From contig NC_057013.1 in the NCBI RefSeq assembly GCF_000002595.2, positions 2,675,087 to 2,739,086 of the forward strand: a stretch of 64,000 nucleotides of DNA. The letters are read 5' to 3'. The notes below the pieces were generated by a model. It had not been told where the DNA came from and did not search any database. It was given only the letters and a program-made list of their open reading frames with translations. The stretch is from Chlamydomonas reinhardtii (lineage: Eukaryota; Chlorophyta; Chlorophyceae; Chlamydomonadales; Chlamydomonadaceae). The first letter of the stretch is position 1, and each line of letters opens with the position of its first letter. Positions 10,526 through 22,861 of the stretch are shown here, piece after piece. Position numbers and translations under genes: made by a program.

Positions 10526-13500
10526 TTACACCTGCAGGATCAGCTTAATGGAGATGATCTGGAACGGCTTGAACGGCACCTCCACGTACCCACCCGCCCC
10601 ACCACCCTGCGACAACCCCAGAACCACCCGCAGCCCCTCCTCCTCCTGCCCATCACGCTGCCCCTGCGCCTGCCTCTGCTCCGGCCCCAGCTCCTGCTCC
10701 AGTAGGTCGCACAGCATGCCACCCGCCACCGGCAGCCAGTCCGGCCACTCAATGCGGGCCACGCCGCGGGCGCCGTGCGGCTCGTACAGGCGCAGCACCA
10801 CCTCCGTAGCGCCCTCCTTCAGCTTCGCCCCCACCTCCGGCATCAGCAGCTGCTCGGCACTTGCACTGGTGGCGGGCGCCGCAAGGCCGTCCGGGCAGAG
10901 CGCTGACAGCACCGGCACGGAGGCAGCGGCGGCGGCAGCGGCGGCGGGCGCGGTGCTGGTGTGCTGCAGCGGCGGTTCTGCGAGTTTGACGGTGTCTAGG
11001 ATGAGCGGCGGCTGCCACACGCCACTGGACGTGGCGTCGGGGTGGTGCGGCGAGGCGGGCTGCAGCGGGTTCTGCTGCGCGTTCACCACCTGCAATCGTG
11101 CATGTGCACGGGGCGCCAATTGCGTGGTAGTAAGAGGTGGGCATGCGAGAGTGCGGGACAGGCCACAGTATGCGTGTCGGTACCCGCACGTGCCCTGCGA
11201 GCCACCCTCACGCTGCTCGGAGATGCAGCCATACGCACCTGGAACATGGGTTGCTCGGGGCTGAAGGCCAGGCGCGGCCTGGCGTGGCAGAAGTCGACGG
11301 CGCCAGCAGCCGCTGCCCCTGCAGCCGGCGCGGCTTGTGCCAGGCTGAGGGCCGAGACGGCGGCAGCGGCGGATGCCGCCGCCAGCTGCTGTTGCGGCGG
11401 CGCCTGCATCAGGCGCAGGGGCGCGTTGAAGGCCCAGCCGTGCGCGGCCACGCCCGCCTGCTGCCAGGAGCCGGCGTGCGGCAGCAGGCCGTAACGCAGC
11501 GCGTGTGTGCCCATGTCCGTGTTGGCGTCGGGCGCCTTGGGCGACCTGCGGGAGCAGCAGGGAGGCATGCGCTCAGGACATCACAGCGGTGAGACCAGGC
11601 ATACCGTAGTCAGACGGACAGCTTCATACACACGCACCCACACCTGAACCTGCAGCCGCCACCGCCTACCGCCCACCGCCCACCGCCCACCGCCTGGTGG
11701 CGGCTCACCTGAGCAGTGTGAGCCTCATGACGTGGCCGTGCACCGCGTGGCCGTACTTGCAGTCGTTCAGCAGCGCCAGCCCGTAGCCCGGCTCCGACAG
11801 GTCCGCCCACCTGGCGGGCCGCCGGGCAGCGCATGTCAGGTCAGGTCAGGTCAGGTCAGCTCAGGTCAGGGCAGGTCAGGGCAGGTCAGGTCAGGGCAGG
11901 TCAGGGCAGGACAGGGCAGCTCAGGGCAGGGCAGGGCAGGGCAGGGCAGCGTGTGTGGCATGCTCCGAATCACGCTACGGCAGCAGGTCGAGCTGGCAGG
12001 CGATGGGTGCGCCCGTGGGGTGCATCCCACGGCGACATGACGCAAACAGGTGCACAGAGCTAATGCCAGCGCAGCGCGTTGTCCGCCGCTCTTACTTGTG
12101 CGCGCACACTTCGAATCGCGCCCAGTCCCAGGAGGTGTTGGTGTGTGTGGGCCGCTCCACGGCGCCGAACTGCACCTCGTAGGCGGCGGCGGGCGCGTCC
12201 AGTGTGGTCGGGAACTCCACCTTGAGGGCGGTGCGGTTCTCCGCCCACACCACCTCGGTGTGGAACTCCAGCCTGGTGGGGTGGTGGGCGGGTGTGGTGG
12301 TGTGGATGGCGGTGAGATCGACGATGGATGTCATACGGAACGAGGGCGGATCCACAGGTGCAACGGAGCGGCAAAAGCTTCGGGCGCGTTGTTGCGTACC
12401 TCCACTGAAATGAATACCGACTTCTTCTCCTTGCCGCTTTCCCTGCCCCCTTTCCCACCTCCCCATCTGCAGCCCCTTCCCCATCTGCAGCCCCTTCCTC
12501 CCCTTTTTACTGGGAATGGTGAAAGCAACCACCCCACCAACACCCCCGGGGCACGGACCTGGGCGAGCAGCAGTTGAGGCTGACCACCTGCTGCAGCGAG
12601 GAGGCGGCGGTGATCTGCATGCTGAGGCCCAGCCGCACGCGCGAGGGCGTGGACTCGATGATGTGCACCGAGGGCGGCGGCTGGCCCTCGCCCGCCAGGC
12701 AGCCCTTCTCCAGGTGATACACCTGACCGCACACGCACACACACGAGGTGGTCACACGAGCAGCAGCATCGGCAGCCGCAGCGGCGGACACACACGCGTG
12801 TGTGGTGCTTGGGGCAGGGCGAGTGCGCAGTTCGCGAGGTGTGGTGCACGCACAAAGCAGGAAGGGCAGTGTGAGCGGCAGCGAATGTGGCCGGCCCAGG
12901 TGCTCGCGGCAGCAGCGGCAACAACAGCATGGGCGCACCTCGATGTCCCAGGCGTCCCAGAACAGCGGGATGTCCTCGTACAGCCTGTGGGGCGCGGGGC
13001 GAGGGCAACGTGCATGTGGCCAGCCATGCGGGGCAGGGCCATGCACACTCCGTTTCCGTGGTTCGACCCCTCTCGTTGTCAAATCGGTACGGAGAAGTTG
13101 CCGGCCGCCGCTAGGCCAGCCACCCGTGTGCCTCACCTGAACACGTTGCCCGGCTGCCCCTCCGGCACCAACTCCCGGCGCCAGGCGGGGTCGTACAGAC
13201 TCAGCAGCCGGCCCGCGTCGTCGAAGTAGGCCCGGACCTAAAGGAGGGGAGCAGGGACACAAGCAGGGAGCAGGGCAGTGGAGGCCGGAGCAGACCGGAT
13301 GAGAACGTGCGTGTGCCTGCTTCTGGGCCGCAACCCGAACACCCTGTCCGCCCTCAGGCCTCGCTCCCCACGTGCGGTACCGTACCCTGTTGGTCCTCGT
13401 CCACCAATATCCTCAATAGCTACACATTGCGCTCGCGGACAGCGCCCTCACCATCTTGTTCATGAGCAAGTACACCGCCGCGTCCTCCGCCGCCACCGCC

Positions 13501-16500
13501 ACACCCAGGCGCCGGCTGGTGGCCTCCGCCGCCGCCGCCGCCCGCCGCCCGCGCAACCCCGCCTGCGACGCCGTCATTCGCACCAGTCGGCAGCCGCCGT
13601 CATAACCCACACCCTCGCTGCTGTTGCTGCTGTCGCTGATACCGCCGTTGACAGTTGCCGTGCTGCTGCTGCTGCTGCAGGCCCTGCGCTTGATGCCCGC
13701 CGCCAGGTCTGCCGCCGTCAGCGGCGTCAGGGTAAGCGGCGGCACCTCCACCACCGCCAGCACCACCTGCGCCGCGCCGCCCGGGCCGCTGGCCGCCGGC
13801 ACCTCCAGGGCCGCGCCTGCCGCCGCGCCCTCCTGCGGGCCCTGCCCCAGCACCGCGGGCCGCCAGGCGCCCTCCGCCAGCCTCTGCCTCAGGTCCGGCG
13901 GCAAGCTGGCGACCGGCAGGCTGACCAGCTCGGTGCGCGGGACCGCCAGACTGTTGAACACCCACGCCACCGGCTCGCCGGCGCCAGCAGCATCCGCGGC
14001 GGCCGCGGCCGCGGCCGCGGGGGGCTGCAGAAGTGGGCGCGCTCCCACCACCTCCTCCAGAGAAATGAGGTGGCTGCCAGTGCCAACAGCGGCAGCAACA
14101 GCAGCCGAGTTGGCGGCGGCGGCCGCGGCGCTTTGCGGCGCGGCGGCGGCGGCAATGAGCGCACCCAGCGCGGCGTCTCGGATCTTGCGCAGCTGCATCT
14201 TCATCTGCGGGTACCTGCGGCCAGAGACACGGCCGCGGACAGCCCCAGGCTTCAGCGGCGCGGCGTCCTGCAACCTGCGCCACACGCACGACAGCCTGCA
14301 CCGCACCCGCACGTTCACGTCCTGCCGCGGCCCGGCGGCCTTCCCCCACAATTTATTTGCTTTGCTAACATACACACGCACACAGGCGCTCCTGTGCACA
14401 CACGCCGTGCTCACCGCGTCTTTGTGACGTCGTACACGCGGCCGATGGAGCTGCCGGGCAGTACGTCGTGGAACTGGTACAGCAGTACGTCCTTCCAGAT
14501 GGACTCCAGCTCGGCCCTGCGGGGTGCGTGCGGCGTGGGCGACGAGGCGTGGTGGAAGCGGGAGTAGCAGAGGGCAGTGCCATGCCTCAGGTCGCCTTGT
14601 CTGGGCTGCATAGCCGGGCAAGCACGCAGGGGTGACAGGCGTGCGCTGATATACTTTGCAGCTAGTTTCGTTATCTGTGCAAGGCGTCCTCTCCGGCCAA
14701 GCCGCACTCACCGGGGGTAGCAGTAGCCGCCAACATCGCCCAGCATCGCTTCCGCCAGCGCACCCGCCGCCTCCGCCTCTCGCAGCAGCAGCTCACAGGT
14801 GCGGTTGTCGTTCTTGTTGGCGGCGTGGGTGGTGTAGGTGCCGCGGTGCAGCTCAAAGTACAGCTCGCCACGCCTGGCGGCGGAAGAAGTGGAGGCAGAG
14901 GCGGAGGTGGTGGTGGGCGACAGCGACCGGGCTCGTGTCACAGGTTGCACGTCACATGGTAGCCATGCGGCGTCACGTGCCGCCGCATCGGCCCGGCCCC
15001 ATGCCGCCCGTGCGCCATTTGCCCCCCGGCTCCACCACGGACCGCCTCGACTCCTCGAGTGTGCTGCCGCAACAAACCTTTCTTTTGTGATTCATTAACA
15101 AGCACGCACACCACACGCACACACACATACACATACACAAATACACGCATTCACGTCCGCAGCCGTCGCCTGGTCTGGTCTGGTGGTCTCACCACGTCAG
15201 CAGGTCCTGGCTGGCGCCCTCCAGCCGCCGGAAGAAGTCGCCCGGCGCCGTCACGTCGAACGAGCCCGCCACGCCGCGGCAGCCGCCCAGGCGCGCCAGG
15301 CTCTCGCACATGTCCACTGTGGGGCCGCCGCCGCCGTCGCCGTTGCCGAACAGCATGTAGGCCAGCGGCGCGCGGTCCTTGTCCTTGGAGCCGGTGGCGG
15401 TGGCTAACAGGTCCTTGGCGTCGGCCTGTATGGGGTTGGGGAGGTGGTGGTGGTGGTGGTGGTGGTGGTGGTGGGGTGCAAGCGGGTGCAAGGCAAGAGG
15501 TGGTGCAAGGCAAGCGGGTACGAGCGTGGTTGCAGCCACTGCAACAGCAGGTCCTGCCAGCGCTGTAGGTGTTCATGTGTGTTGCGTGTAAGAGGGGTCG
15601 GGGGCGGCAGCTAGGGGCGGCAGCTAGGGGCAGCAGCTGTGGGCAAGCAGCTAGGGGCGGTAGCTAGGGGCAGCAGCTAGGGGCCAGCAGCTGTGGGCAA
15701 GCAGCTAGGGGCGGGGCACCTGGGCGTTGTAGGTGTTGGCGGGCGGGAAGTGCGTCAGCAGGCGGCTTGCGCCGTCCAAGCCCGCCCAGTAGAAGGTGGT
15801 GTGCGGGAAGGCGTTGATGTTGTTCCAGCTGAGCTTCTGGGTCAGGAAGTAGCGAATGCCTGGGAGGGCACAACGGTGAGGCGGTGCAGACAAGTTCAGG
15901 ACAGCGCCTCTGTGGTAGACGTGCGCGCGCGTCTCATGCAGATTCCGGACAAACCCGAAACTCCCGGCCATGCCGCGACAAGTCCAACCATGCCGGCCCC
16001 TGACACGCCACCACACCACCACCACCCACGCTCCAGTCAGCCCGCCGCCCCGCCCCTCCCCACACCAGCCCGCAGGCCCCTACCAGCCCACGGCACCCTG
16101 CCCAACCCCCGCCAGCCCGCCGCCGCGGGCCCGCACCTGCGCCCGCCGCGATCTGCGGCAGCTGCCCGCTGTACCCGAACGTGTCCGGCAGCCAGAACAC
16201 GTCGCATGGGGCGCCGAAGTGGCGCTGGAAGAAGCGTTGGCCGAACAGAAACTGCCGCACAAGCGACTCGCCACTGGGCACGTTCGTGTCCATCTCCACC
16301 CACGTGCCTGCGCATGCGCGCACACACATGGAGCAGGAGCAGGAGGAGAGAGGGGCAGGGAGGCAGCTGGCTTGGGGCGGGACGGAGGGCTCCGTGCTGG
16401 CTGCCAAGCGGGCTGGTTGTGTGCTGGCGTCACGCTTCAGTACCGGATGCAGCACCCAAGCCGCCAGGCCGAAGCAGCGCGGTCCTGTCCTTTCCTCCTC

Positions 16501-16647
16501 TCAGGTTCCGGGCCGCGCGCTCCCGCCCTTCCGCCGCACCTCCCACGGGCACGAAGCTGCCCCGGGCCGCCGCCGCCTGAATCTCCGTGAACAGACCCGG
16601 GTAGTCCTGGAGCAGCCACTCGTACTGTTGCGCCTGTTGAGGAAGAC

Positions 16648-16727
<80 letters not shown>

Positions 16728-19701
16728 GTGTATGTTTGGTGTAAAGAGCACAAGGAAAAAAAGCGCAGAGACTGTGTCTATGAATGCGGATGTTACAGAG
16801 GGGACAGTCCCAGTGTCTATGCGCACACAAGCTGAATACCGGTGGGCAGGCTGGTGTATGTGAGTACAGCCGTGGGCGCGTATGCAAGCGCGCCTGCAAC
16901 GCCAAGCCGCACTCCCTCCGTCCGCAACCTTCCGCCAAACCTCGCCCAAATCACCCCCAACCTTCCCCCAAACCCCTCCCTGTTCCCAAAGGCGCGCGCA
17001 CCGAGGAGGCCGTGAACACGTGCCAGGGGTACCTCTCTGCCAGCCTCAGCTGGCTGCTCCAGCTGCGGGCTGTCTTGCGGTGCGTCTCGCTGAAGGGCCA
17101 CAGCCAGGCGGTGTCGATGTGGCAGTGACCCACCGCGTGGACCTGGCGGCGGGTACATTCATTCAAGTGTGGTAGGCGTGTGTCACAGGCGTGTCCCGGA
17201 CCCAACACCAGATCCTGCCAGATGCATGGGGCAGTGCTGGGTTGTCGATGACCTAGGATGGAAGGATGACTACCGTGCGCCCCCCTCCCGGTACGCGCAC
17301 CCCTACACCTGCTGTGTACTTCGCTACACTCCTCCGTGCCAATCTTTGCATCCCCCAAAACGGCCCGGCTCCGCACCTGCATGCGGTCGCCTGGGTCCCG
17401 CACCGCCAGCACCGACGCCGCCAGGGCCCGGCACGCCGCCACCGACTGCGGGTCGCCGCGCCTGTAGGTGTTGACGATCTGGGCCAGGCAGGAGTGCGGC
17501 GGCGGACTTGATTCGACATAGGTTACACAGCGGCCATAAGGCTGGCGGGCCAACGCGGACTGCTCATTATAATGCTGGCCGAAAGCACCCAAACCTGCAG
17601 CACACGGTCAAGGGGGGGGGGCAGGCGCCCCCCCAAAACAAAAGCGCAGCGCCGTTTAAAACGTTGCGCGTCTTCTGACTAGTCATGCCCATGTCTGGAC
17701 ACCCAACCCAGTCAGCTGCTGCGCACCTTATTGGCGGTGTACAGCGCCGCCTCCCCGGTGGCGTGCCCCGCCGGCAGCTCGCGCGCCAGCCCCGTCAGCG
17801 CCCGCAGGTCGTGGTACAGACCCGTCACCTCCACGTCAGGCACCGCCAGCTCAGCCTGTATGGGGGGGGCACACACACACAGACACACATGCACACACAC
17901 ACACGTGACTACCGGGATCGACGCAACGGCGTCGAGACGTTCCGTAAGTACTTCCTTCTGCTATTGACACACATGCGGTCATGTGACAGAGAGGAGAGAG
18001 GTGCGACGGAGCTGGACGGCGCCGGGGCTGCGAGGATGGGAGCGGCTGTGGCTGCCGCCGCCGCCGCCATGGCACGGCCTCAAAGCGCGTAGCGCGAACC
18101 CCAGGGTCTACTCACTCCGCGCAGCGCTCCCGCCTCCCCGGGCCGCCCACAGCGCCCAGCCGCCTCCTTCCCACTCCCAGCCGCCCACTCCCAGTAGCCT
18201 CCTTCGCACTCCCAGCCGCCCACTCCCAGCAGCCCACTCCCAGCAGCCTCCTTCCCACTCCCAGCCGCCCACTCCCAGCAGCCCACTCCCAGCAGCCTCC
18301 TTCCCACTCGCAGCCGCCACGCACCGCCTTGAGTGTGAAGTAGCGGTCCTCGTTGGGCGGCAGGATGCCGTCCGTGGTGTTGCCGAACATGCCGTTGGCC
18401 GCCATCTCCACATAGAACACCAGCTCCTGCAGGGCGCCGGGCACACGGTAGGACAGGGCACACCGGGTGTAGGGTTGTGGGGCGGGAATGGGTTCCTGGC
18501 GGCGTGTGGTTACAATCACAGGTCAGATGCAGGCGTGGAGGGTACCATCGTGGCGTGGATGATGGCCGATGGCATGATCACTGCGGCACCCGCGCCCACG
18601 TCATGCGCAGCCGCAACGCGCGCGGCCTGCCACCCGCCCTGCCCTGTCCACCCTTGGCGGCTGCCTCGCGACGACGCCCCGCGCTTCCATGTCGATGCCC
18701 GGGCAACCCCATGCCGGGCAAGCCACGAAGCCACGACGACCCCAACAGGGCCCACCTGCCCCGCCACCGCCGCGGGCGCCAGGAGGTACTCGTTGCGCTG
18801 GTCGGTGATGCCCTGGCGCGGCGTGGGGCCGTCCAGGTACAGCATCGCCTCGCTGCCGCTGTCCCACCTGCAGGCCGCCAACAGCGCGGCGGGGGTTACA
18901 TTCATGATTGGTTTAGGAAGTGATAGACGGGGATTATCAAGGTGGTTGCAAAAGCGGTACAGGATGCACTGAAGACTGCAGACGAAGCAAATTGTAGCGT
19001 GGGAAAGCGCGGGAAGCAAGGCCAAGCGCAGTGCTGCCGCGCTACGAGCACCCGCCGTTGGGTCGGCCCGCCTGAGCCCGCGCTGATACCCGCATGATTG
19101 CCGGCACCAACAGCGCGGTGCCGGCAGGTGCCTTGGCTCATGCTTGACTGCCGCAGCCTTCGCACCAGCGCCCGCGCGCCCACGTGTGTGTGTCAGACTG
19201 TCCCTGCGCACCTGAACATGAGCGGCCCCTCGCCCTCCCAGTCCGCGGGCGTGCGCGCCCGCACCCGGAACCAGTGCGTGGTCCAGGACGGCCCGAACGC
19301 CTCCCCCACCGCCGCGGGGCGGTACGGCATCTTGATGGCTACGTCGTATGGCGGGTACGGCACATCTGCAGGCGAGCAACACGACTAGCACACTAGCATT
19401 TTCCCTTCCAGATACACTCGCCACTCTCGCTCGTCGGAGCCATATGCCTCTCGTGCTCACCCTTCGGGTGACTGTACACCTCCAGGCTGACCGCATCGGC
19501 GCTGCGGCGGCGCCACATGGCCGCGCGCAGGTTGACGTCCGCGAACTGCCCCGCGGCCAGGAAGCCGTCAAGCCGGCCGAGCGTGATGTCGCGGTGGTGC
19601 TGGGGCACCCAGCGCCCAGGCACGTCCGACACAGCCGGCGCCGCGCCGGCCGCTGGGGCGGCTGGGCCCGCGGCGCCGCTGCCTCCTGATGCCGGTCTCA
19701 T
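10526..19701 (-). CDS. Class II alpha-mannosidase, GH38, MAN2C1/Ams1-type (cytosolic or vacuolar)
   Basis: Hydrolyses alpha-mannose from free oligosaccharides; relatives are cytosolic (MAN2C1) or vacuolar (Ams1). About 21 exons on the minus strand follow the MAN2C1 order. They include [19 protein letters not shown] (after ATG 19701), [17 protein letters not shown] (~19,290), [19 protein letters not shown] (~18,830) and EAALYTANK (~17,740). The catalytic block [20 protein letters not shown] is near 17,130. Further on are [19 protein letters not shown] and [16 protein letters not shown] (~16,300-16,140), the latter with the expected nucleophile Asp. Next come [97 protein letters not shown] and finally [11 protein letters not shown] ... 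[17 protein letters not shown] before the stop. No signal peptide is evident, which favours the MAN2C1-like group. Introns hold micro- and minisatellites. A farther upstream ATG in the same frame (19875) is possible but is not supported by homology. Confidence 0.95.
11834..11949. repeat. GTCAGG(TCAGG)-type minisatellite in a mannosidase intron
   Basis: About 115 bp of short tandem units built from CAGGTCAGG, CAGGGCAGG and CAGCTCAGG variants, directly beside an exon boundary near 11,810. Confidence 0.9.
15443..15474. repeat. (GGT)n microsatellite in a mannosidase intron
   Basis: About ten perfect GGT units just upstream (minus sense) of the exon that ends at about 15,427. On the minus strand this is a CCA run in the intron's acceptor region. 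Confidence 0.9.
15601..15715. repeat. GGCAGCTAGGGGC-type minisatellite
   Basis: About eight imperfect units of 12-15 bp around GCAGCTAGGGG and GCAGCTGTGGG. They lie within an intron of the mannosidase gene and abut the exon that ends near 15,720. Confidence 0.85.
16651..16731. repeat. (TG)n microsatellite
   Basis: About 36 perfect TG units followed by a degenerate tail, in a mannosidase intron. Open frames across it (poly Val-Cys or Thr-His) are artefacts of the repeat. Confidence 0.97.
16783..16813 (-). mobile_element. 31-bp insertion with 8-bp target duplication, same terminus as the element at 36659
   Basis: The block begins AATGCGGATG and ends GACAGTCCCAG. It is bounded by direct repeats TGTCTATG (16775-16782 and 16814-16821). 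The same 31 bp start the 582-bp insertion at 36659. Read on the minus strand, both end in TGTAACATCCGCATT. That fits a strongly 5'-truncated retrotransposed copy with a shared 3' end (inference). Confidence 0.6.
18157..18321. repeat. CACTCCCAGC minisatellite with higher-order units
   Basis: Tandem 14-15 bp units around CCCACTCCCAGCAGC / CTCCTTCCCACTCCCAGCC, arranged in longer blocks, within a mannosidase intron next to the exon near 18,325. Confidence 0.9.
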
Positions 19702-20359
19702 GGCTGTGAGCGTCGCTGCCGGAGATGGCGCGCCTGGGGTCGCGAGAAGCGGGCTGGGGGGAAAGCGCGTGGCCTGCGGAAGGGCGCGTAGGCCAGGACA
19801 CGAGGCACACGTCGGCCTGTGCGTCTTTGAGCAAGGGACTTGCCGGGTACCTCTGCAGCGCTCCAGCATGCGCACAACAGGAGTTCAGAGCAACGCGGAG
19901 AGCTGACTCGTGGATATGCACTGGTGGACGGAACCAGCGGAAGAACCAACTCTCTGCACCCTTGCCCCGCCCCGCCCCGCCCGTCTTCAGCGCGGGCATA
20001 ATGCTATTTTCGCTGCATGTAGGCGTCGCGCGTATTCCAAGCATGAAGGCGTGCCGCACCTGGATAGGACAGACCGAAGAAAGCGCGAGTGCACTCGATA
20101 CTTTTGGTGCGCAACACCCTTTCGACACCTGTGGAATTGTAGTGCGCACCGGCTGACATGCAACATTGATACGAGGTAACCGCTAACAGGGATTCCGTCG
20201 CTACAAAACGCCAGCGCACAATTGCTCAGCACAGCAGGCCCCTTTTCCCACGCTCGCGTCGCATAGGCGAAACAAGCTGGAAAGCGTTACACATTGACAT
20301 CCGTTAACAAAATATCTCAGCACACTATCACCGGGGTCCCAGGCGCCTAACGTGACGAA
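19702..20359. promoter_or_regulatory. Divergent intergenic region, alpha-mannosidase and coiled-coil gene
   Basis: These 658 bp between head-to-head starts should include both promoters and 5' UTRs. AT-richer patches occur around 20,290-20,330. No recognisable motif or additional gene is seen. Confidence 0.45.
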
Positions 20360-22861
20360 ATGGACGTTGGCGCCAGGAATTCCTCACACCCTGATTCACA
20401 ACAGGGCCGCGTGCTGACCTCTGTAGAAGCTGCTCAAAATGACCTGGAGGAAGGGGCGCCGGTGCTCGACGCGCGGGGCTTCGCGCTGCCGCGCGGGAGC
20501 CCCGCCAGCTGCACAGAATACCTGTGGGCCGTCTCCGCCTTCCACTTCCGCGAAGGCGCCCACATGTGAGTGTCCTCCAACCACTGTGGGCGCGGGCACC
20601 CCTGCCTGAAGCATGGGCATGCGCCGCTCAAGGGGCCGCGGATGATCAGGCGAGGGCAGGGGCGGCATGGCACATGCTGCCTCACACACGGCATTGTATC
20701 CCCTCCTGCGCGGCACCCCGCCTCTGCAGCCACGTGGCGGCCACGTGCTTTGACACCACACTGTGGGCGGCAGACCTGCCGCTGCGAGACGTGGCCAGCA
20801 ACCTGCAGGTGGGTGCGGCCGGTATGTATGTGTGTGTGCGCGTGGGGAGGAGCGGATGGCCGCCCCCGCAGCGGTGGGTCCTGCCGGCGGGTTACTGGCT
20901 AGGGCTGGCTTCATCCTGGTCGTGCATGAGGATATGGCCTCAACGCTCTCCTTCCCATGTGCCTGCTACGTCGCTCCGGCACAACGGCAGGCGGACCTGG
21001 GTCTTGTGCTACCCCAGGGCCAGCTGCTGCAGCTGCTGCAGGAGGCACTGACGGCAGCGCAAGCACCGCCGCCCGTGCCTCCGGCCGAGCAGCAGCAGTA
21101 TCGACAACAGCAGCAACAGGCGCAGCCCTCGTCATCGGCGCCAGCGCCAGTGACCACAGCTGCGAAAGCAGCCGTGGAGCTGCACGTGCCACATGGGAAT
21201 GGTAAGGGGTTGCAGGGGCTACTGCCGGTATGCACTAGGCGGCCGCGCAACCGAATGATGATGTGCCACCAGCACCCAGCACGCACGGAGAGCTTGACCT
21301 GGCCCTCGGCCTTGCATGCACACATTGTAGGGAGCTTAGAGGCTGCTGGTGGCGTCGTTGGCTGTCCGCCGCCTGCCTCCATGACAGTCATGCTGCCGCC
21401 CTGCCGCTTCGGTGGCAGAGAGGTGACCGTTAGGTGCGGCGGGGCAGCAGCAGGTTGCCTTGTGCACGCACGGCGTGGGACACGCAAGGCATGCGGACAG
21501 CAAGTTGCGATCGAGGCTCGCATATCATCGCTGCCGCAGGCTATGAGAAGTCGCTGCCATTTCCCAAAGTTAGACTTGCTACCAGTTGCACGGTACCGAC
21601 CCGCCTTCCAACTACCCTTTCTTGTGGCCCCCTGCACTCCTGCAGGCTGCCGGTGCATGGCAACATGCGGAGGATTGAGGGGCCGGAAGCGCAGCGGCAA
21701 TGCCTGTGTGAGTCACCCGCCTTCGGGCCCTTGGCCAAATTGTGTTGCTGTGTCATGCTGTATAGGATACACTGTGGGTCACGTCTACCCTGCGACGCCT
21801 CCATTCTCCCGCCCTAAATGCCAAAACTTGCACACACATGCACACACGTATACACACGTGCAGCGCTGGTGTCGTGCCTGCACCGCCAGCTGGAGGACAT
21901 GCGCGGAGAGCTGCGGGGCGCCCGGACCGAGCTCCGGCAGCTGCGGGACGAGCGAGTGCTGCTACTCAAGGAGGTGAGCAGGCGCGCCCGGCAGAGGCGC
22001 TCACATGCCGAGTAGCTGTATGCAGTGCTTTTGCAACAACCCGCCGTGTGCACTCACGTCCCTGCTCTGCATATGGTGTCGCAGCTTGAACTGAGCGCAG
22101 CAGGCGGCGAAGCAGCCGGCGCACAGACGTTGCGCAGCCAGTACGGCTTGGCAGGCGCGCCGCCGCCGCTGCCGGCAGCGGCAGCCAAGCGGCAGCGCAC
22201 CGCGCCAGCCGCTTCGCTGGGCCACTTGCTTGGTGACAGTGGCCTCGGCGGCGGCTTGGCGAGCCGCTCTGGCAGTGGGCTTATGGCTGGCCTGGCATTG
22301 CAGTCGCAGCAGGCGCAGCAGCCGCTGCCGCTGGCGTCGCAGGCGTCGGGCGGATTGTTTGCCGGGGCGGCGGCGCCGCCGGCAGCTGGGGCAGGAGGAG
22401 CCGCGGCGGCAGCACAGACGGCGTCGCGGGTGAACTGGGGCCTGTGGTCGGAGCCTCAATCGCAGTCGCAAGGGGGGTCTCAGGCCCAGCAGCAGGCCCA
22501 GCCACCTGCCGCGGCGAAGCTGCAAGGCGCGCCCCAGCCTGCGGCGGCCTCAGGCGCTGCGGCCGGGGCCGCAGATGCATCTGCGGCAGGCGCAGCTGGG
22601 GAGTCTCCTGCTGCTCTGGCCCTGGAGGGTGCGGGGGCTGGCGCGGGCGATGGCCCGTCGGCAGCTGCCGTCACCATCGGGCAGGAAGGGGGCGGCTCGG
22701 CCGATCCGGCACCGGGGCAAGCGTCGGCGCAGCATCAGGAGTTGGCGGCAGTTGCAGCCCAGGCGCGGGACCCCTCTCGCGTGGCTGTCAGTATACGGCT
22801 GGGAGGCGGGCCGCCGGGGCGGGGCCGAGGCGGCGCCCGCGGCGCATGGCCGCGCAGGTGA
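20360..22861 (+). CDS. Coiled-coil protein, candidate XRCC4/XLF/PAXX-superfamily member
   Basis: Five exons join in phase: 20360-20565, 20730-20808, 20991-21201, 21864-21973, 22085-22861, giving about 460 residues. The N-terminal third forms a likely beta-rich head: EYLWAVSAFHFREGAHIHVA, then CFDTTLWAADLPLRDVASNL, then a helical QLLQLLQEALTAA. After a Gln/Pro loop comes VELHVPHGNALVSCLH, then a heptad-like helix (RQLEDMRGELRGARTELRQL ... LLLKE). The rest is Ala/Gly/Gln-rich low-complexity sequence with a basic patch (AAKRQRT). A head ending in [hydrophobic]-T-D-x-x-x-LW, a short helical segment, a further strand and then a coiled coil is the layout of XRCC4, XLF and PAXX, which hold the ligase IV/Ku end-joining complex together. 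That assignment is inference from layout and weak motif likeness. If wrong, this is an uncharacterised coiled-coil protein. Confidence 0.55.

Noticed and set aside
11834-11949. Regular tandem units considered as a CRISPR-like array
   Set aside because: No distinct spacers, units too short, eukaryotic intron context.
16430-16950. Frames with long Thr-His or Val-Cys runs
   Set aside because: They are translations of the (TG)n microsatellite inside an intron.
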